Positions 46,537-55,569 of a stretch of DNA of 64,000 nucleotides are shown in pieces (position 1 is the stretch's first letter; every line of letters begins with the position of its first letter). The position numbers and the translations under genes were made by a program. Origin of the DNA: Paenibacillus sp. FSL R10-2734 (GTDB taxonomy: Bacteria > Bacillota > Bacilli > Paenibacillales > Paenibacillaceae). Under the pieces are notes generated by a model. That model worked only from the letters and a program-made list of their open reading frames with translations, made no database searches and was not told the origin of the DNA. Where the stretch lies: positions 5,704,001-5,768,000 of the forward strand of contig NZ_CP150170.1 of NCBI RefSeq assembly GCF_037963865.1, given 5' to 3'.

Positions 46537-48027
46537 CTAGTGACCCATCATCATCGCTGGATCTACCTCTTCACCTATATTTGCAACTTGTTGTATTCTA
46601 GGCTTGCGAAGGATAAGGGACATAGCAATACCAACACATACGATACAAGCGGTCAGGAAAAATGTATCTCCAAAACCAGCTACTAAGGCAGTCTGTGGAT
46701 TTCCCGTCTTTCCAATTGTCGCCATGTGAGTATTGATATGAGATGTCAGATAAGCTGTAAGACCTGTAACTGCGAACGATACGACAACCTGTTGGGCTGC
46801 AGAAGTGAGCGGTGTCACACGGCTAACCAAATCACGTGGAGCTGAGTTTAATACATGAGTATTAAGAGGCATCATAGTTGACCCCATACCTAACCCCATC
46901 ACACAAACCGCGACAATAACCATCCAAATCGGTGTATCCACGTTTACCGTTGAGAGTATAAACATCGCGGTGGCGATAACACTCAACCCACAGAACGCTA
47001 ATGGACGAGCTCCAATTTTATCGAACAACCTACCGCTAATCGGCATCATAAGACCGGCACATAACGCTTGCGGCATCACGATCCAACCGGTATGAAGTGC
47101 AGTATAGCCTTTAATATTCTGTAAATACAAAGGAATCATCAGCGTAGCTCCGAACAATGCCATCTGTACGATCCAAGTAAGAATAATACCACGTGTGAAA
47201 TCCGATGATTTAAACACCTTCAGTTCAAGCAAAGGATACTTCTGTCTAAGCTCCACTACAATAAACAATATTAATGCGATACCACCAATTGTTAAGCCTG
47301 TAATAGCGCCTGTTGAAGACCAATCTGTCCCCCCCTCGCTCACACCATAAGCAAGCATAGCGAACGCGATCGGCGCAAGACACATCCCAAGAATATCAAG
47401 ATGTGTTGACTTCTGCGGTTCAGTCTTCGGTAAGTATTTCTTACCCAGAATGAAGGCCACAATACCAATTGGCAAATTGATGATGAAAATCCAGTGCCAA
47501 CTCACATAATCGACAAGATAACCAGATATTACAGGACCAAAAGCTGGGGCCATCAACATGGGGATCCCAAGAACACCCATAATAGAGCCACGTCGTTCAG
47601 GTGGAGCTAATTTGAATACCATTGCCATCCCAATCGGTGCAACCATACCTCCGCCTAGACCTTGGATAATACGGAATATAATCAGTTGTTCAGGTGATTG
47701 GGCTAAGCCGCATAGAACAGACCCTAACGTAAACAGCACGATCGTTACAAGGAAAATACGCTTTGATCCAAATTTATCGGTCATCCAACCGGCAAGTGGT
47801 ATCACTGCGGATAGTGCCAATGTGTACCCTGTTATCGCCCATTGAATCGTCTTTAGATCAGTATGGAAATACTCCACTAATTTAGGAATCGCATTGTTAA
47901 CAACTGTACTGTCCAGAATAACCATAATCATACCGACAATAATCGCAAGCAAAGGTGGCAGTATAGCTTTCAGGGAGAACGTGTCGCCTTCCTGCGTAAG
48001 GGGTTTTGTTGTAGCATTTGAAGTCAT
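46537..48027 (-). CDS. DHA2-family MFS multidrug exporter
   Basis: This is a 496-residue transporter with 14 predicted helices, EmrB/QacA (DHA2) type. Motif A appears as GWMTDKFGSKR, and motif C-like GIPMLMAPAFGPVISGYL marks proton-driven drug antiporters; DSTVVNNAIP in helix 1 is the DHA2 motif D1. It would export toxic compounds. A TetR gene lies 17 bp upstream on the same strand, so the two are probably cotranscribed and self-regulated. Confidence 0.92.
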   Translation of the reverse strand: MTSNATTKPLTQEGDTFSLKAILPPLLAIIVGMIMVILDSTVVNNAIPKLVEYFHTDLKTIQWAITGYTLALSAVIPLAGWMTDKFGSKRIFLVTIVLFTLGSVLCGLAQSPEQLIIFRIIQGLGGGMVAPIGMAMVFKLAPPERRGSIMGVLGIPMLMAPAFGPVISGYLVDYVSWHWIFIINLPIGIVAFILGKKYLPKTEPQKSTHLDILGMCLAPIAFAMLAYGVSEGGTDWSSTGAITGLTIGGIALILFIVVELRQKYPLLELKVFKSSDFTRGIILTWIVQMALFGATLMIPLYLQNIKGYTALHTGWIVMPQALCAGLMMPISGRLFDKIGARPLAFCGLSVIATAMFILSTVNVDTPIWMVIVAVCVMGLGMGSTMMPLNTHVLNSAPRDLVSRVTPLTSAAQQVVVSFAVTGLTAYLTSHINTHMATIGKTGNPQTALVAGFGDTFFLTACIVCVGIAMSLILRKPRIQQVANIGEEVDPAMMMGH

Positions 48028-48044
48028 TATGATACCTCATCTTT

Positions 48045-48647
48045 CTAAATTTTGACTGAATATTTGTGAAAATAATGCTCGAAAAACAAGTCGATACTCT
48101 CCTCAATTGAAAAAGGTATATCGAATAGCGACGATTGAATGCTATTGCTCGGCTGACATTTAGTAACAGGATTAACTTTGGTGAACGGTGACATAATGGC
48201 AGCAAACATATGCTGTGTCATTAGTAATACCGTCTTTCTATCTGTTACACCTGTCACTTCTATCATGACTGCACTTACTTTTTCGAAACCTTGTTGCTTC
48301 ATAAAATGTACATATTCGGCTACCGATTCAAACAGAGGATCGTGGCCAAGGATTCGCTTGAGCAAATCAGGATAATCTTTAAGAAATGAAGCATATGTCA
48401 AAACGAATTGTCTCAGACGTTCTATTGGCGGATATTCCACAACATCAAATATGTCAAACGCCGAGCGGAATGTTTCTAGGATCATCTTCATTGCTTCATG
48501 CATAAGCTTTTCTTTCGATCCAAAATAATAATTAATTAGTGCTACATTGGTACCAGCTTCACCAGCAATCTTACGAATGGTGACACTATCGAACCCTTCG
48601 GACTTAATTAAATGCAGCGTTGCGTCCAAAATCTTCTCCTTCGTCAT
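48045..48647 (-). CDS. TetR-family regulator of the MFS exporter
   Basis: This is a 200-residue TetR-family repressor. The N-terminal helix-turn-helix is VTIRKIAGEAGTNVALINYYF (residues about 22-42) with FGSKEKLMHEA after it. The C-terminal ligand domain is variable. ATG 48647 is chosen because TTGAGGAGA lies upstream; the open frame extends to 48707 without a ribosome site. The MFS gene follows directly. An inverted repeat at 48673-48700 is its likely operator. Confidence 0.9.
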   Translation of the reverse strand: MTKEKILDATLHLIKSEGFDSVTIRKIAGEAGTNVALINYYFGSKEKLMHEAMKMILETFRSAFDIFDVVEYPPIERLRQFVLTYASFLKDYPDLLKRILGHDPLFESVAEYVHFMKQQGFEKVSAVMIEVTGVTDRKTVLLMTQHMFAAIMSPFTKVNPVTKCQPSNSIQSSLFDIPFSIEESIDLFFEHYFHKYSVKI

Positions 48648-48672
48648 AGAACTCTCCTCAACTCGACATACA

Positions 48673-48700
48673 TTTAAACAGCGTTTAAAACATTGTTTAA
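48673..48700. promoter_or_regulatory. Candidate TetR operator
   Basis: TTTAAACA (48673-48680) and TGTTTAA (48694-48700) form an inverted repeat with another GTTTAAAACA between them, just upstream of the tetR start. Confidence 0.55.
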
Positions 48701-48810
48701 TATACATTGAAAACTAAATACATGTCAATGGAAATTTCAGAAAGTGTTTTCATAGTTTTCAACAAAGACGAAATAATGAGCTGCAGTGCTTAATTTTGGA
48801 GAACAAAAAT

Positions 48811-48880
48811 AACCGGTCGAGAATGATCTCGCCGGCTGTTTTTGTTTGTGATTGTGATTGTGATTGTGATTGTTGTGATT
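48811..48880. repeat. Orphan terminator-like hairpin followed by a GTGATT microsatellite
   Basis: CCGGTCGAGA pairs with TCTCGCCGG (48813-48834) and is followed by TGTTTTTG. Four perfect GTGATT units (48848-48871) follow, then GTT and a fifth unit. No gene leads into the hairpin on either strand. Confidence 0.65.
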
Positions 48881-48954
48881 TTAAACTAAATAAAATTTTC
48901 ATGGGAATTTGTAAATCTTCAAGATTAACCTTAGCCATGTAGCTATATAAGGAA

Positions 48955-49142
48955 TTTCTCACTATAATAGGATAATTAGAACCAAAAATTCATGATTATA
49001 CGGAATTCCTCCATATAAAAACCTTAATTAGCCCTATTTCCTCTCAAATCAGCAAAATTATAGTGAGATTTTCCCTATAACCCACTCTAAAGACCATAAA
49101 TCATACATTTATAGGGAGGAATCCCCTATAAACGTATGATTT
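48955..49142. repeat. Inverted-repeat-rich element
   Basis: TCTCACTATAAT near 48958 pairs with ATTATAGTGAGA near 49057. AAATCATACATTTATAGGG (49098-49116) pairs with its near complement at 49124-49142 with one mismatch. The whole looks like a small non-coding mobile or structured element. Confidence 0.55.
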
Positions 49143-49290
49143 ATCTCGATCAATACGTCAAGCTACAAATCTTTTCACCAAGTTTGTTGATGAAGTGGCA
49201 TTGATCCGTACCATTCAAGACCCGAAAGAAGCGACGAAAGAACTGCTCCAATCCAGGGACGGCGTTATCATCTCCCACACCGCAAACTGA
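49132..49290 (+). pseudogene. Possible 3' remnant of an unrecognised gene
   Basis: A frame open from 49132 to TGA 49288-49290 has no start codon, yet reads like coding sequence (FTKFVDEVALIRTIQDP, then KEATKELLQ). It begins inside the inverted-repeat element, which may have truncated the gene. I do not recognise the family; a slight resemblance to a GyrA/ParC segment was noted but is not enough for a call. Confidence 0.3.
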
Positions 49291-49315
49291 AGGTTGAGAT
49301 TCGTATTGTTTAAAC

Positions 49316-50422
49316 TTACCCTTTATTTAGCAATAACATTTCATGGAATGCCATTATCAATGGTGCAACGCCATGTCCATTGTTTTCTACGATCCGCTCA
49401 CCATGTATGTAATAGTGATAACTTCCATCACGTACAATACCGGTATCAGGATTCCTTCCTAGACCTGCGCTTTTACATATCCCGGCTAATCTCACTTCGC
49501 CATCCTGTTCATAAACATATCTATCTACCGTTCCTTGAAAAGCCTTTTCTCCATGAACCGCTAAACGATTAGGAAGATATCCGAGTCTGACACCTTTTAG
49601 GATGGCATATGAAAGCATTAACGTTCCGCTCGATTCCAAATAATTGTCCTCTTTGTCTTGCATGTTCACAACTTGATACCACATTCCATCGTCATGTTGA
49701 TATACCACTGTTTCCTCAATGGTTTCCCGTAATAATTCTACTAACTGTTCACGATCTACGTTCTCCCCTTCTAATAGTTCAAGTACATCTACTAGTGCCA
49801 TGACATACCAACCAATAGCGCGACACCATACATGGGGGGAATGTCCCGTAACCTTGTCACACCAAAACATCTCACGGCTTTCATCATACGCATGCTTAAG
49901 CAAATGGGTTTGATCATCATAAAGAAACTTTCGGGCATTTTTGAATTGATGAATCGTATCCGAGTAATCCTTCACAACTTCAAATTGCTTAATATACTGA
50001 ACATAAAATGGCTGTCCCATGTACAATCCATCTAGCCAAACCTGATTGGGATAATTATCCTTGTGCCAGAAGCTTCCCGACTTTGTCCGCGGATACACCT
50101 TTAGCTGTTCATAAAGCAGATCCAGCACTTGCTTGTAACGTAGATCCTGCTCAATTTGATATAACTGAAATAACACAGAACCCATTCGGATCTGATCAAT
50201 ATTATAATAATCAAGTCTGATACCAGGAATATCACCATTCACATCGTACATTCGGTCTACAAATTGCTTCACATATTGGTAATCTGCTTCATTCCCAAAA
50301 TACTCGTAGCTATCAAGATATCCTTTTAGGATGCAAGCCTCGACATATGCCCATTTGACACTGTACCCATCTTTCTGTTCTTTGTATTGCTCCTTTAAGC
50401 TTTGGATCATCAAGAAGCTCAA
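49316..50422 (-). CDS. Unsaturated rhamnogalacturonyl hydrolase-like protein, GH105
   Basis: This is a protein of about 368 residues with the (alpha/alpha)6 barrel of GH105 (YteR/YesR). The catalytic Asp lies in VWLDGLYMGQPFY (about residue 131), equivalent to Asp143 of YteR; HVWCRAIGWYVMALVD and YLESSGTLMLSYAI are further signatures. It would remove the unsaturated uronic acid from pectin fragments inside the cell; no signal peptide is present. The start is uncertain: TTG 50422 has AGGGAGG 8 bases upstream, ATG 50428 is too close to it, and ATG 50443 lacks a site. It is the last gene of a minus-strand operon after three ABC importer genes. Confidence 0.88.
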   Translation of the reverse strand: MSFLMIQSLKEQYKEQKDGYSVKWAYVEACILKGYLDSYEYFGNEADYQYVKQFVDRMYDVNGDIPGIRLDYYNIDQIRMGSVLFQLYQIEQDLRYKQVLDLLYEQLKVYPRTKSGSFWHKDNYPNQVWLDGLYMGQPFYVQYIKQFEVVKDYSDTIHQFKNARKFLYDDQTHLLKHAYDESREMFWCDKVTGHSPHVWCRAIGWYVMALVDVLELLEGENVDREQLVELLRETIEETVVYQHDDGMWYQVVNMQDKEDNYLESSGTLMLSYAILKGVRLGYLPNRLAVHGEKAFQGTVDRYVYEQDGEVRLAGICKSAGLGRNPDTGIVRDGSYHYYIHGERIVENNGHGVAPLIMAFHEMLLLNKG

Positions 50423-50466
50423 GCGCATGACCTCCCTGCTCATATACTAAGAGAAATCCAGAACAT

Positions 50467-51309
50467 CTACCCTTTAATACCTGAAGTAGAAATCCCCTCG
50501 ACAAAATATTTCTGAAGACTGAAGAATACAATTAGACTCGGAATCAGGGCTAGTACTGACATCGCAAACAACGCTCCCCACGATGATTCACTGCTCGAGT
50601 CCATAAACAATCGCAGTCCGAGTGGTATTGTGTACAATTTCGGTGTATTAATGTAGAGTAGCTGGCTAAAGAAATCATCCCACGTCCATATAAATGTGAA
50701 AATTGCCGTAGTGATTAATGAGGGTAACGCTAATGGTATAATAATTTTCCAATAAATTCGGATTTTTCCGCAGCCATCAATTGTCGCTGATTCATCCAGC
50801 TCTCGAGGAAGTCCCCGTATGAACTGAACCATAAGAAAGATAAAAAATGCATCCGTTGCTAACCATTTAGGAATTGTTAGTGGGTAGTAGGTGTCTATCC
50901 AATTCAATTGCTTGTAAAGAATATATTGCGGGATAATCGTTACATGATGTGGAAGCATAATCGTTACAAGCATGACAGCGAACCAGAACTTTTTCCAAGA
51001 AAACTCGAGTCTGCCAAACGCATAAGCCGCCATGGAGCTAGATATTAAGTTTCCTACGACACAGAGTATGGCGACGATAAAAGAATTCTTAAAAAAAGTG
51101 ATAAAGCCAACACGCGAAATGCCTGCCCAGCCTTCACGATAATTGTTCAGCGTTACTTCATTCGGCCATAAGCTTAAGTTAGTAAATATAAGATATCCTG
51201 GCTTCAAAGAACTAGAGATTAACCATAGAATAGGATATAGCATAAATAAGCCTATACCAATAATAAGAATATGCATCAGTAATTTGTTGAACTGTATTGA
51301 CCTGATCAT
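50467..51309 (-). CDS. Sugar ABC transporter permease (YesQ-like, MalG family)
   Basis: This is a 280-residue permease with six helices and an EAA loop (LDESATIDGCGKIRIYWKIIIPLALP; core DESATIDGCG). It forms the channel with the permease encoded upstream, from which it is separated by one base. The end ..GISTSGIKG is typical. It serves the GH105 locus and resembles YesQ of B. subtilis, part of a pectin-fragment importer. No ATPase is adjacent, as usual when a shared MsmX-type ATPase is used. Confidence 0.88.
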   Translation of the reverse strand: MIRSIQFNKLLMHILIIGIGLFMLYPILWLISSSLKPGYLIFTNLSLWPNEVTLNNYREGWAGISRVGFITFFKNSFIVAILCVVGNLISSSMAAYAFGRLEFSWKKFWFAVMLVTIMLPHHVTIIPQYILYKQLNWIDTYYPLTIPKWLATDAFFIFLMVQFIRGLPRELDESATIDGCGKIRIYWKIIIPLALPSLITTAIFTFIWTWDDFFSQLLYINTPKLYTIPLGLRLFMDSSSESSWGALFAMSVLALIPSLIVFFSLQKYFVEGISTSGIKG

Positions 51310-51310
51310 A

Positions 51311-52207
51311 CTATTTCCCCCCGTCTCCGTAATGTACCCAGGATTTTGATGTTGAGAAAATAATGAATGTAAAGAATGCGATAATTATTAGTAAAACCCA
51401 GGCCATTGCTGAAGCATAGCCCATTTCATAGAATGAGAAGCCCTTTAAATATAAATACAACGTATAGAACAATGTGGAATCAATTGGCCCTCCTGTACCT
51501 CCACTAATAATGAAGGATTGGGTAAATGCTTGAAATGCTGAAATAAGCTGCATGATGAGGTTAAAAAAGATTACCGGTGTTAACAAAGGAATCGTAATCT
51601 TCAAAAACTGCTTCCATTTACTTGCGCCATCTACTTGCGCTGCTTCATAGAAGTCTTGGGGAATTTGCTTCAAGCCTGCGAGAAATATAATCATAGATGA
51701 GCCAAATTGCCACACTGACAACGCAACGATGGTATAGAGTGAATACTCTGGATTCGCAATCCAATCAGGCGCTTCAATACCAAAGAATAGAAGCAGAAAA
51801 TGATTAACAATTCCGGTTGCACCGAAGATTTTACGCCACAGCACAGCAATGGCCACACTTCCGCCTAATAATGTAGGAAGATAATATAGTGTCCGATAAA
51901 AAGTTAGCCCACGTAACCCTTTATTCATTAAACTTGCTACGAGCAAGGCAAAGATCAGCTTTAGTGGTACCGATGTGAATACATATATAAATGTAACTTT
52001 TAATGATGTATAGAACCGCGGGTCATCCATAAACATTTTTTTGTAATTATCAAATCCGATATACGTTGGAGAAGAAATGACATCATAATTGGTTAATGAA
52101 TAATAAACGGAGCTTATCATTGGTCCAACAGTCAATGCTAGCAATCCAATGAGCCAAGGCAATAAAAAAAGGTACGGAATCGCATTTTTCTTCCATAATC
52201 TCGCCAT
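51311..52207 (-). CDS. Sugar ABC transporter permease (YesP-like, MalF family)
   Basis: This is a 298-residue permease with six predicted helices. It begins with the conserved AIPYLFLLPWLIGLLALTVGP and has the EAA loop FYEAAQVDGASKWKQFLKI. It pairs with the downstream permease and the upstream binding lipoprotein. The substrate is inferred from the GH105 neighbour to be an unsaturated rhamnogalacturonide or similar oligosaccharide. Confidence 0.88.
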   Translation of the reverse strand: MARLWKKNAIPYLFLLPWLIGLLALTVGPMISSVYYSLTNYDVISSPTYIGFDNYKKMFMDDPRFYTSLKVTFIYVFTSVPLKLIFALLVASLMNKGLRGLTFYRTLYYLPTLLGGSVAIAVLWRKIFGATGIVNHFLLLFFGIEAPDWIANPEYSLYTIVALSVWQFGSSMIIFLAGLKQIPQDFYEAAQVDGASKWKQFLKITIPLLTPVIFFNLIMQLISAFQAFTQSFIISGGTGGPIDSTLFYTLYLYLKGFSFYEMGYASAMAWVLLIIIAFFTFIIFSTSKSWVHYGDGGK

Positions 52208-52291
52208 AATTACACCTCGTAAGCCATAATTTATTGGGAATAAAGGACCCGAATTTTTGGTAGCGATTCAGGTCCAATCATTTGGACTCTA

Positions 52292-53602
52292 TTATTTGTT
52301 TACAGTGGTTAGTACCTTTTCAAATAAAACTTTTGAACCTTCTGCGATACTCTTCTTCCCAAAAGCAACAGACTGACTTATATTAAGCATTTCAGTTGTA
52401 AATTCATTACCATTTGGTGGCTCTGGGTCATTTGTAGTGGAGTTCTGTATTGCGATATCTATAAAGTCATAGATTTTCTTATCTTGAGGTGTAGCATTCT
52501 TCATTAATGCCTCACGCGCCGTAGCAGAGGCTGGTATGCCTCGTTCATTGCCTAAAATCATTGTTGCCTCTGGATCATTCACCATGAAATCAATGAACAT
52601 AGCAGCTTCCTCAGGATACTTTGTTTTTGCATTCACGCTCACTACCTGACTAGGTTGCAGCCATAATCCTTTTTCTGCGCTCTGACCGCCATTTGGAGGA
52701 AGTACGATGTTTATTTCATCCTTCATTACTTTTTGATATGCATTCACTTGATTAGACCAAATAAAATGCATTGCTGTCTTCCCTTCTACAAAGCTGGAGT
52801 TATCTGGTGACTCTGTATATGCTGCTGCCATTTCAGCAGTGGTAGTCGCTCCCTCTTTACGGAACTTATCCCACATTGATAGCCAATTTACAAAATCCTG
52901 CTCTACCACAGAAACCTTGCCATCCCGATATAAGCTATGACCTGATTGACGTGCCATAAAATTAAATAGCAATGGAAATCTGGACTCATCTACCGTACCG
53001 TATATCCCTTTACCCAGCGCCTTCGTCAAATCTGCAGCATATTTGCCAAACCCATCCCAAGTCCAATCACCATTAGGCGGCTCCATCCCTGCCTTCTTTA
53101 TTAGCTCCGTATTGTAAGCGACTCCAAAACTGTTCGATCCAAGACTAATGCCATAGGTTATGCCATCGACCTGTCCAGCAGCAATTGTGGTTTTATCAAT
53201 ATGATCAACATTAATTTTTTTACCGATGTACGGATTAAGGTCTAGCAATGTGTTGCGACTAACATATTCGGGAAAGTTATTCCCTAATTGGATCAGGTCA
53301 GGGGCATTACCACCAGCAATTTGGGTGTTAATCTTGTTCCAATACCCATCTGTTCCACCGACGTATTCACCCGTAATTTTAATGTTCGGGTATTTCTTTT
53401 CAAATAACTCAATGACTTTTAACGTATTTTCTGTACGGACCTGTGATCCCCACCATGAAAACCGTAGCTCTACTGATTCTTTGGAGCCATTTGCTGATTG
53501 ATCATCGGATGATACCTTATCTGCTCCCCCAGGTGTACATGCGCTAAGTAGTGTAATAATCGTTAAGATAGTGACAAACAACATGATTCTGTTTTTAGTC
53601 AT
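52292..53602 (-). CDS. Sugar-binding lipoprotein (YesO-like)
   Basis: This is a 436-residue family 1 solute-binding lipoprotein. The signal peptide ends in the lipobox LLSAC with Cys22. The mature part starts with a Ser/Gly/Lys linker and VELRFSWWGSQVRTENTLK, a typical opening of family 1 proteins. AAGGAGGT precedes ATG 53602. It is the first gene of the importer-GH105 operon, and a perfect cre site lies 44 bp upstream. It is divergent from the YesM/YesN-type sensor genes, which probably control it. Confidence 0.9.
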   Translation of the reverse strand: MTKNRIMLFVTILTIITLLSACTPGGADKVSSDDQSANGSKESVELRFSWWGSQVRTENTLKVIELFEKKYPNIKITGEYVGGTDGYWNKINTQIAGGNAPDLIQLGNNFPEYVSRNTLLDLNPYIGKKINVDHIDKTTIAAGQVDGITYGISLGSNSFGVAYNTELIKKAGMEPPNGDWTWDGFGKYAADLTKALGKGIYGTVDESRFPLLFNFMARQSGHSLYRDGKVSVVEQDFVNWLSMWDKFRKEGATTTAEMAAAYTESPDNSSFVEGKTAMHFIWSNQVNAYQKVMKDEINIVLPPNGGQSAEKGLWLQPSQVVSVNAKTKYPEEAAMFIDFMVNDPEATMILGNERGIPASATAREALMKNATPQDKKIYDFIDIAIQNSTTNDPEPPNGNEFTTEMLNISQSVAFGKKSIAEGSKVLFEKVLTTVNK

Positions 53603-53645
53603 TCTTATGACCTCCTTTACAAGGTTGTAGTATCTACTCTCAAAT

Positions 53646-53659
53646 TGTAAACGCTATCA
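53646..53659. promoter_or_regulatory. CcpA cre site between the pectin-type importer and sensor genes
   Basis: TGTAAACGCTATCA fits the cre consensus TGWAANCGNTNWCA at every defined position. It lies 44 bp upstream of the binding-protein start, consistent with carbon catabolite repression of the locus. Confidence 0.85.
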
Positions 53660-53838
53660 TCATTCAGCTACAACGTTAAAAATTTCGTCTGATGTTGAAA
53701 ATTTTAGTTTTTGAAAAGCAGCTCTTAACGTTATCTCTCAATTAACAAAAAGGGCAAATATTGCATTTTTTGTATTCGTAGCTAATCTCCTGTGATAAGT
53801 TTATATATAGAAATCACTGATGATTGTAGGAGTGGGCT

Positions 53839-55569
53839 ATGTTCAATAAATTTTCCTTTAGCTTTAGGAGCAAAATATTACTTATTGTTCTACTCACTGG
53901 CATCATCCCCATTTCTATCAGTGGGTATTTGTCTAATCTAAAATATAACCAGCTTTTAGAAGATCAAGCTCATGACATTACTGAGCAAGCGCTTAAACAA
54001 GGTGATGGCTATATAAGTATGTATCTCTCAGAGTTAGAATGGCTTGGAACTACTATTGCCACAAATCAACTTGTACTAGATACCCTCAATAAAAGTTACT
54101 CATCGATTTACGATAAAGTGCTTGATGCTGGGAATATTAAACAAGCATTGAGTCAATATATATATTCGCGCTGGGATATTGAGAGAATTGATCTATTTGG
54201 ATTTAATGGTTTCTCTTTTACAGGAGGGTATTCTATGTATCCTATAGATGAATCTGAGCCTTGGGTTCAGGAGGTCATGAAACGTGATGGTCAACCTTAC
54301 TGGTTCTTCTCAGAAAATCAGGATCAGGACTTTATTGAATATTCCCGAGTTATATCTCAGAATGGCCAGCCTTTAGGGATTATAAGAATTATGTTGCCTA
54401 GTTACCGTTTAGATACAATTATCAAAAAATACCAACCTAATAATACAGGTTTCTTATTTCTAATAGATAAGAACCATCACTCCTTAATTGATAGTAATGA
54501 GGCTGTTAGTGAGATAATTGATCGCCTTGACTATTCGCACAATACAAAATACCAGTATGTCAGCCTACATGGAATGGAAATGTTAGTCACAATACACCAG
54601 CTAGAGAGCGTAGATTGGATTTTTGTTTCTGTAATCCCACGAGAGGATATCCTTAAGGGGACAGGACAAATTCGCGAGTATTTTCTGAACACTGCAATTG
54701 TAATTCTCCTAATAACTTTGACATTAGTATTTTGGATCATTCGTTATTTCACAAAGCCTATTAAAGAAGTTATTGGCTTAATGCATGATGTAGAGAATAG
54801 TAATTTCACCTCACGAATGACGATTAGAACAAATGATGATATCGGAATGCTCGCAAAAAGCTATAACAGGATGGTACAAAGAGTAAGGGAACTGATTGAA
54901 AAGGTATATGAACAGCAACGCTTAAAAAATGAAGCACAATGGAGCGCATTACAGGCTCAAATCAATCCTCATTTTCTTTATAACACACTAGATTCCATAA
55001 ATTGGATGGCAAGAATGAATAATATCCCCGACATCAGTAAAATGATAACTGCTTTGTCCATGTTATTTAAATTATCTCTTTCCAAAACAGATAAATATAT
55101 TCTAATTGAGGAAGAGTTAATGTATATAAAATATTACGCTCAAATCCAAGAAATCCGATTTTCGGATCGAATCCATATCTATGTGGATGTACCAGATTCA
55201 ATTCTTAAATACAAAATCCCTAGGTTTATATTACAACCTCTAGTAGAAAATGCTGTAATTCATGGGCTAGAACCCAAGGAGGATCCAGGAGAGATTCATA
55301 TAAAGGGTGGGGAATATGAGGACAAAGTTTTTTTCATTATTCAAGATAATGGTGTAGGAATTCCTGAAGAAAGGTTAAAGGAACTATTATTACCTAAACC
55401 AAACGACAGTGATCATTCCCAACATCTCGGCCTAAATAACGTTGATGAGAGGATTAAGTTGTTATATGGACAGGAATGGGGATTGAAAATTGATAGCATT
55501 GAGAATATGGGAACTATTGTAGAAGTATGGCTGCTCAAAGATTTTCTCAAAGGAGGCACTTCACAATGA
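53839..55569 (+). CDS. YesM-like sensor histidine kinase
   Basis: This is a 576-residue membrane kinase. Helices near residues 12-30 and 280-300 flank an extracellular Cache-like sensor (RWDIERIDLFGFNG, YWFFSENQDQDFIEYSR). A HAMP domain (ITKPIKEVIGLM-like) leads to the His_kinase family domain, with the phospho-acceptor in QINPHFLYNTLDSINWMAR, and the HATPase domain has DNGVGIPEERL. This is the YesM class that pairs with AraC-type regulators such as YesN. It overlaps the next gene by 4 bases (ATGA). It likely senses pectin-derived sugars, perhaps with the adjacent binding protein. Confidence 0.9.
   Translation: MFNKFSFSFRSKILLIVLLTGIIPISISGYLSNLKYNQLLEDQAHDITEQALKQGDGYISMYLSELEWLGTTIATNQLVLDTLNKSYSSIYDKVLDAGNIKQALSQYIYSRWDIERIDLFGFNGFSFTGGYSMYPIDESEPWVQEVMKRDGQPYWFFSENQDQDFIEYSRVISQNGQPLGIIRIMLPSYRLDTIIKKYQPNNTGFLFLIDKNHHSLIDSNEAVSEIIDRLDYSHNTKYQYVSLHGMEMLVTIHQLESVDWIFVSVIPREDILKGTGQIREYFLNTAIVILLITLTLVFWIIRYFTKPIKEVIGLMHDVENSNFTSRMTIRTNDDIGMLAKSYNRMVQRVRELIEKVYEQQRLKNEAQWSALQAQINPHFLYNTLDSINWMARMNNIPDISKMITALSMLFKLSLSKTDKYILIEEELMYIKYYAQIQEIRFSDRIHIYVDVPDSILKYKIPRFILQPLVENAVIHGLEPKEDPGEIHIKGGEYEDKVFFIIQDNGVGIPEERLKELLLPKPNDSDHSQHLGLNNVDERIKLLYGQEWGLKIDSIENMGTIVEVWLLKDFLKGGTSQ

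Noticed and set aside
48759..48962. A 67-codon minus-strand frame with a Ser-Gln repeat
   Set aside because: The repeat is just the translation of the GTGATT microsatellite and the frame overlaps the orphan hairpin.
49132..49290. Remnant of gyrA or parC
   Set aside because: Only a short, weak resemblance (VDEVALIRTIQDPKEA) was seen; not enough to name it.
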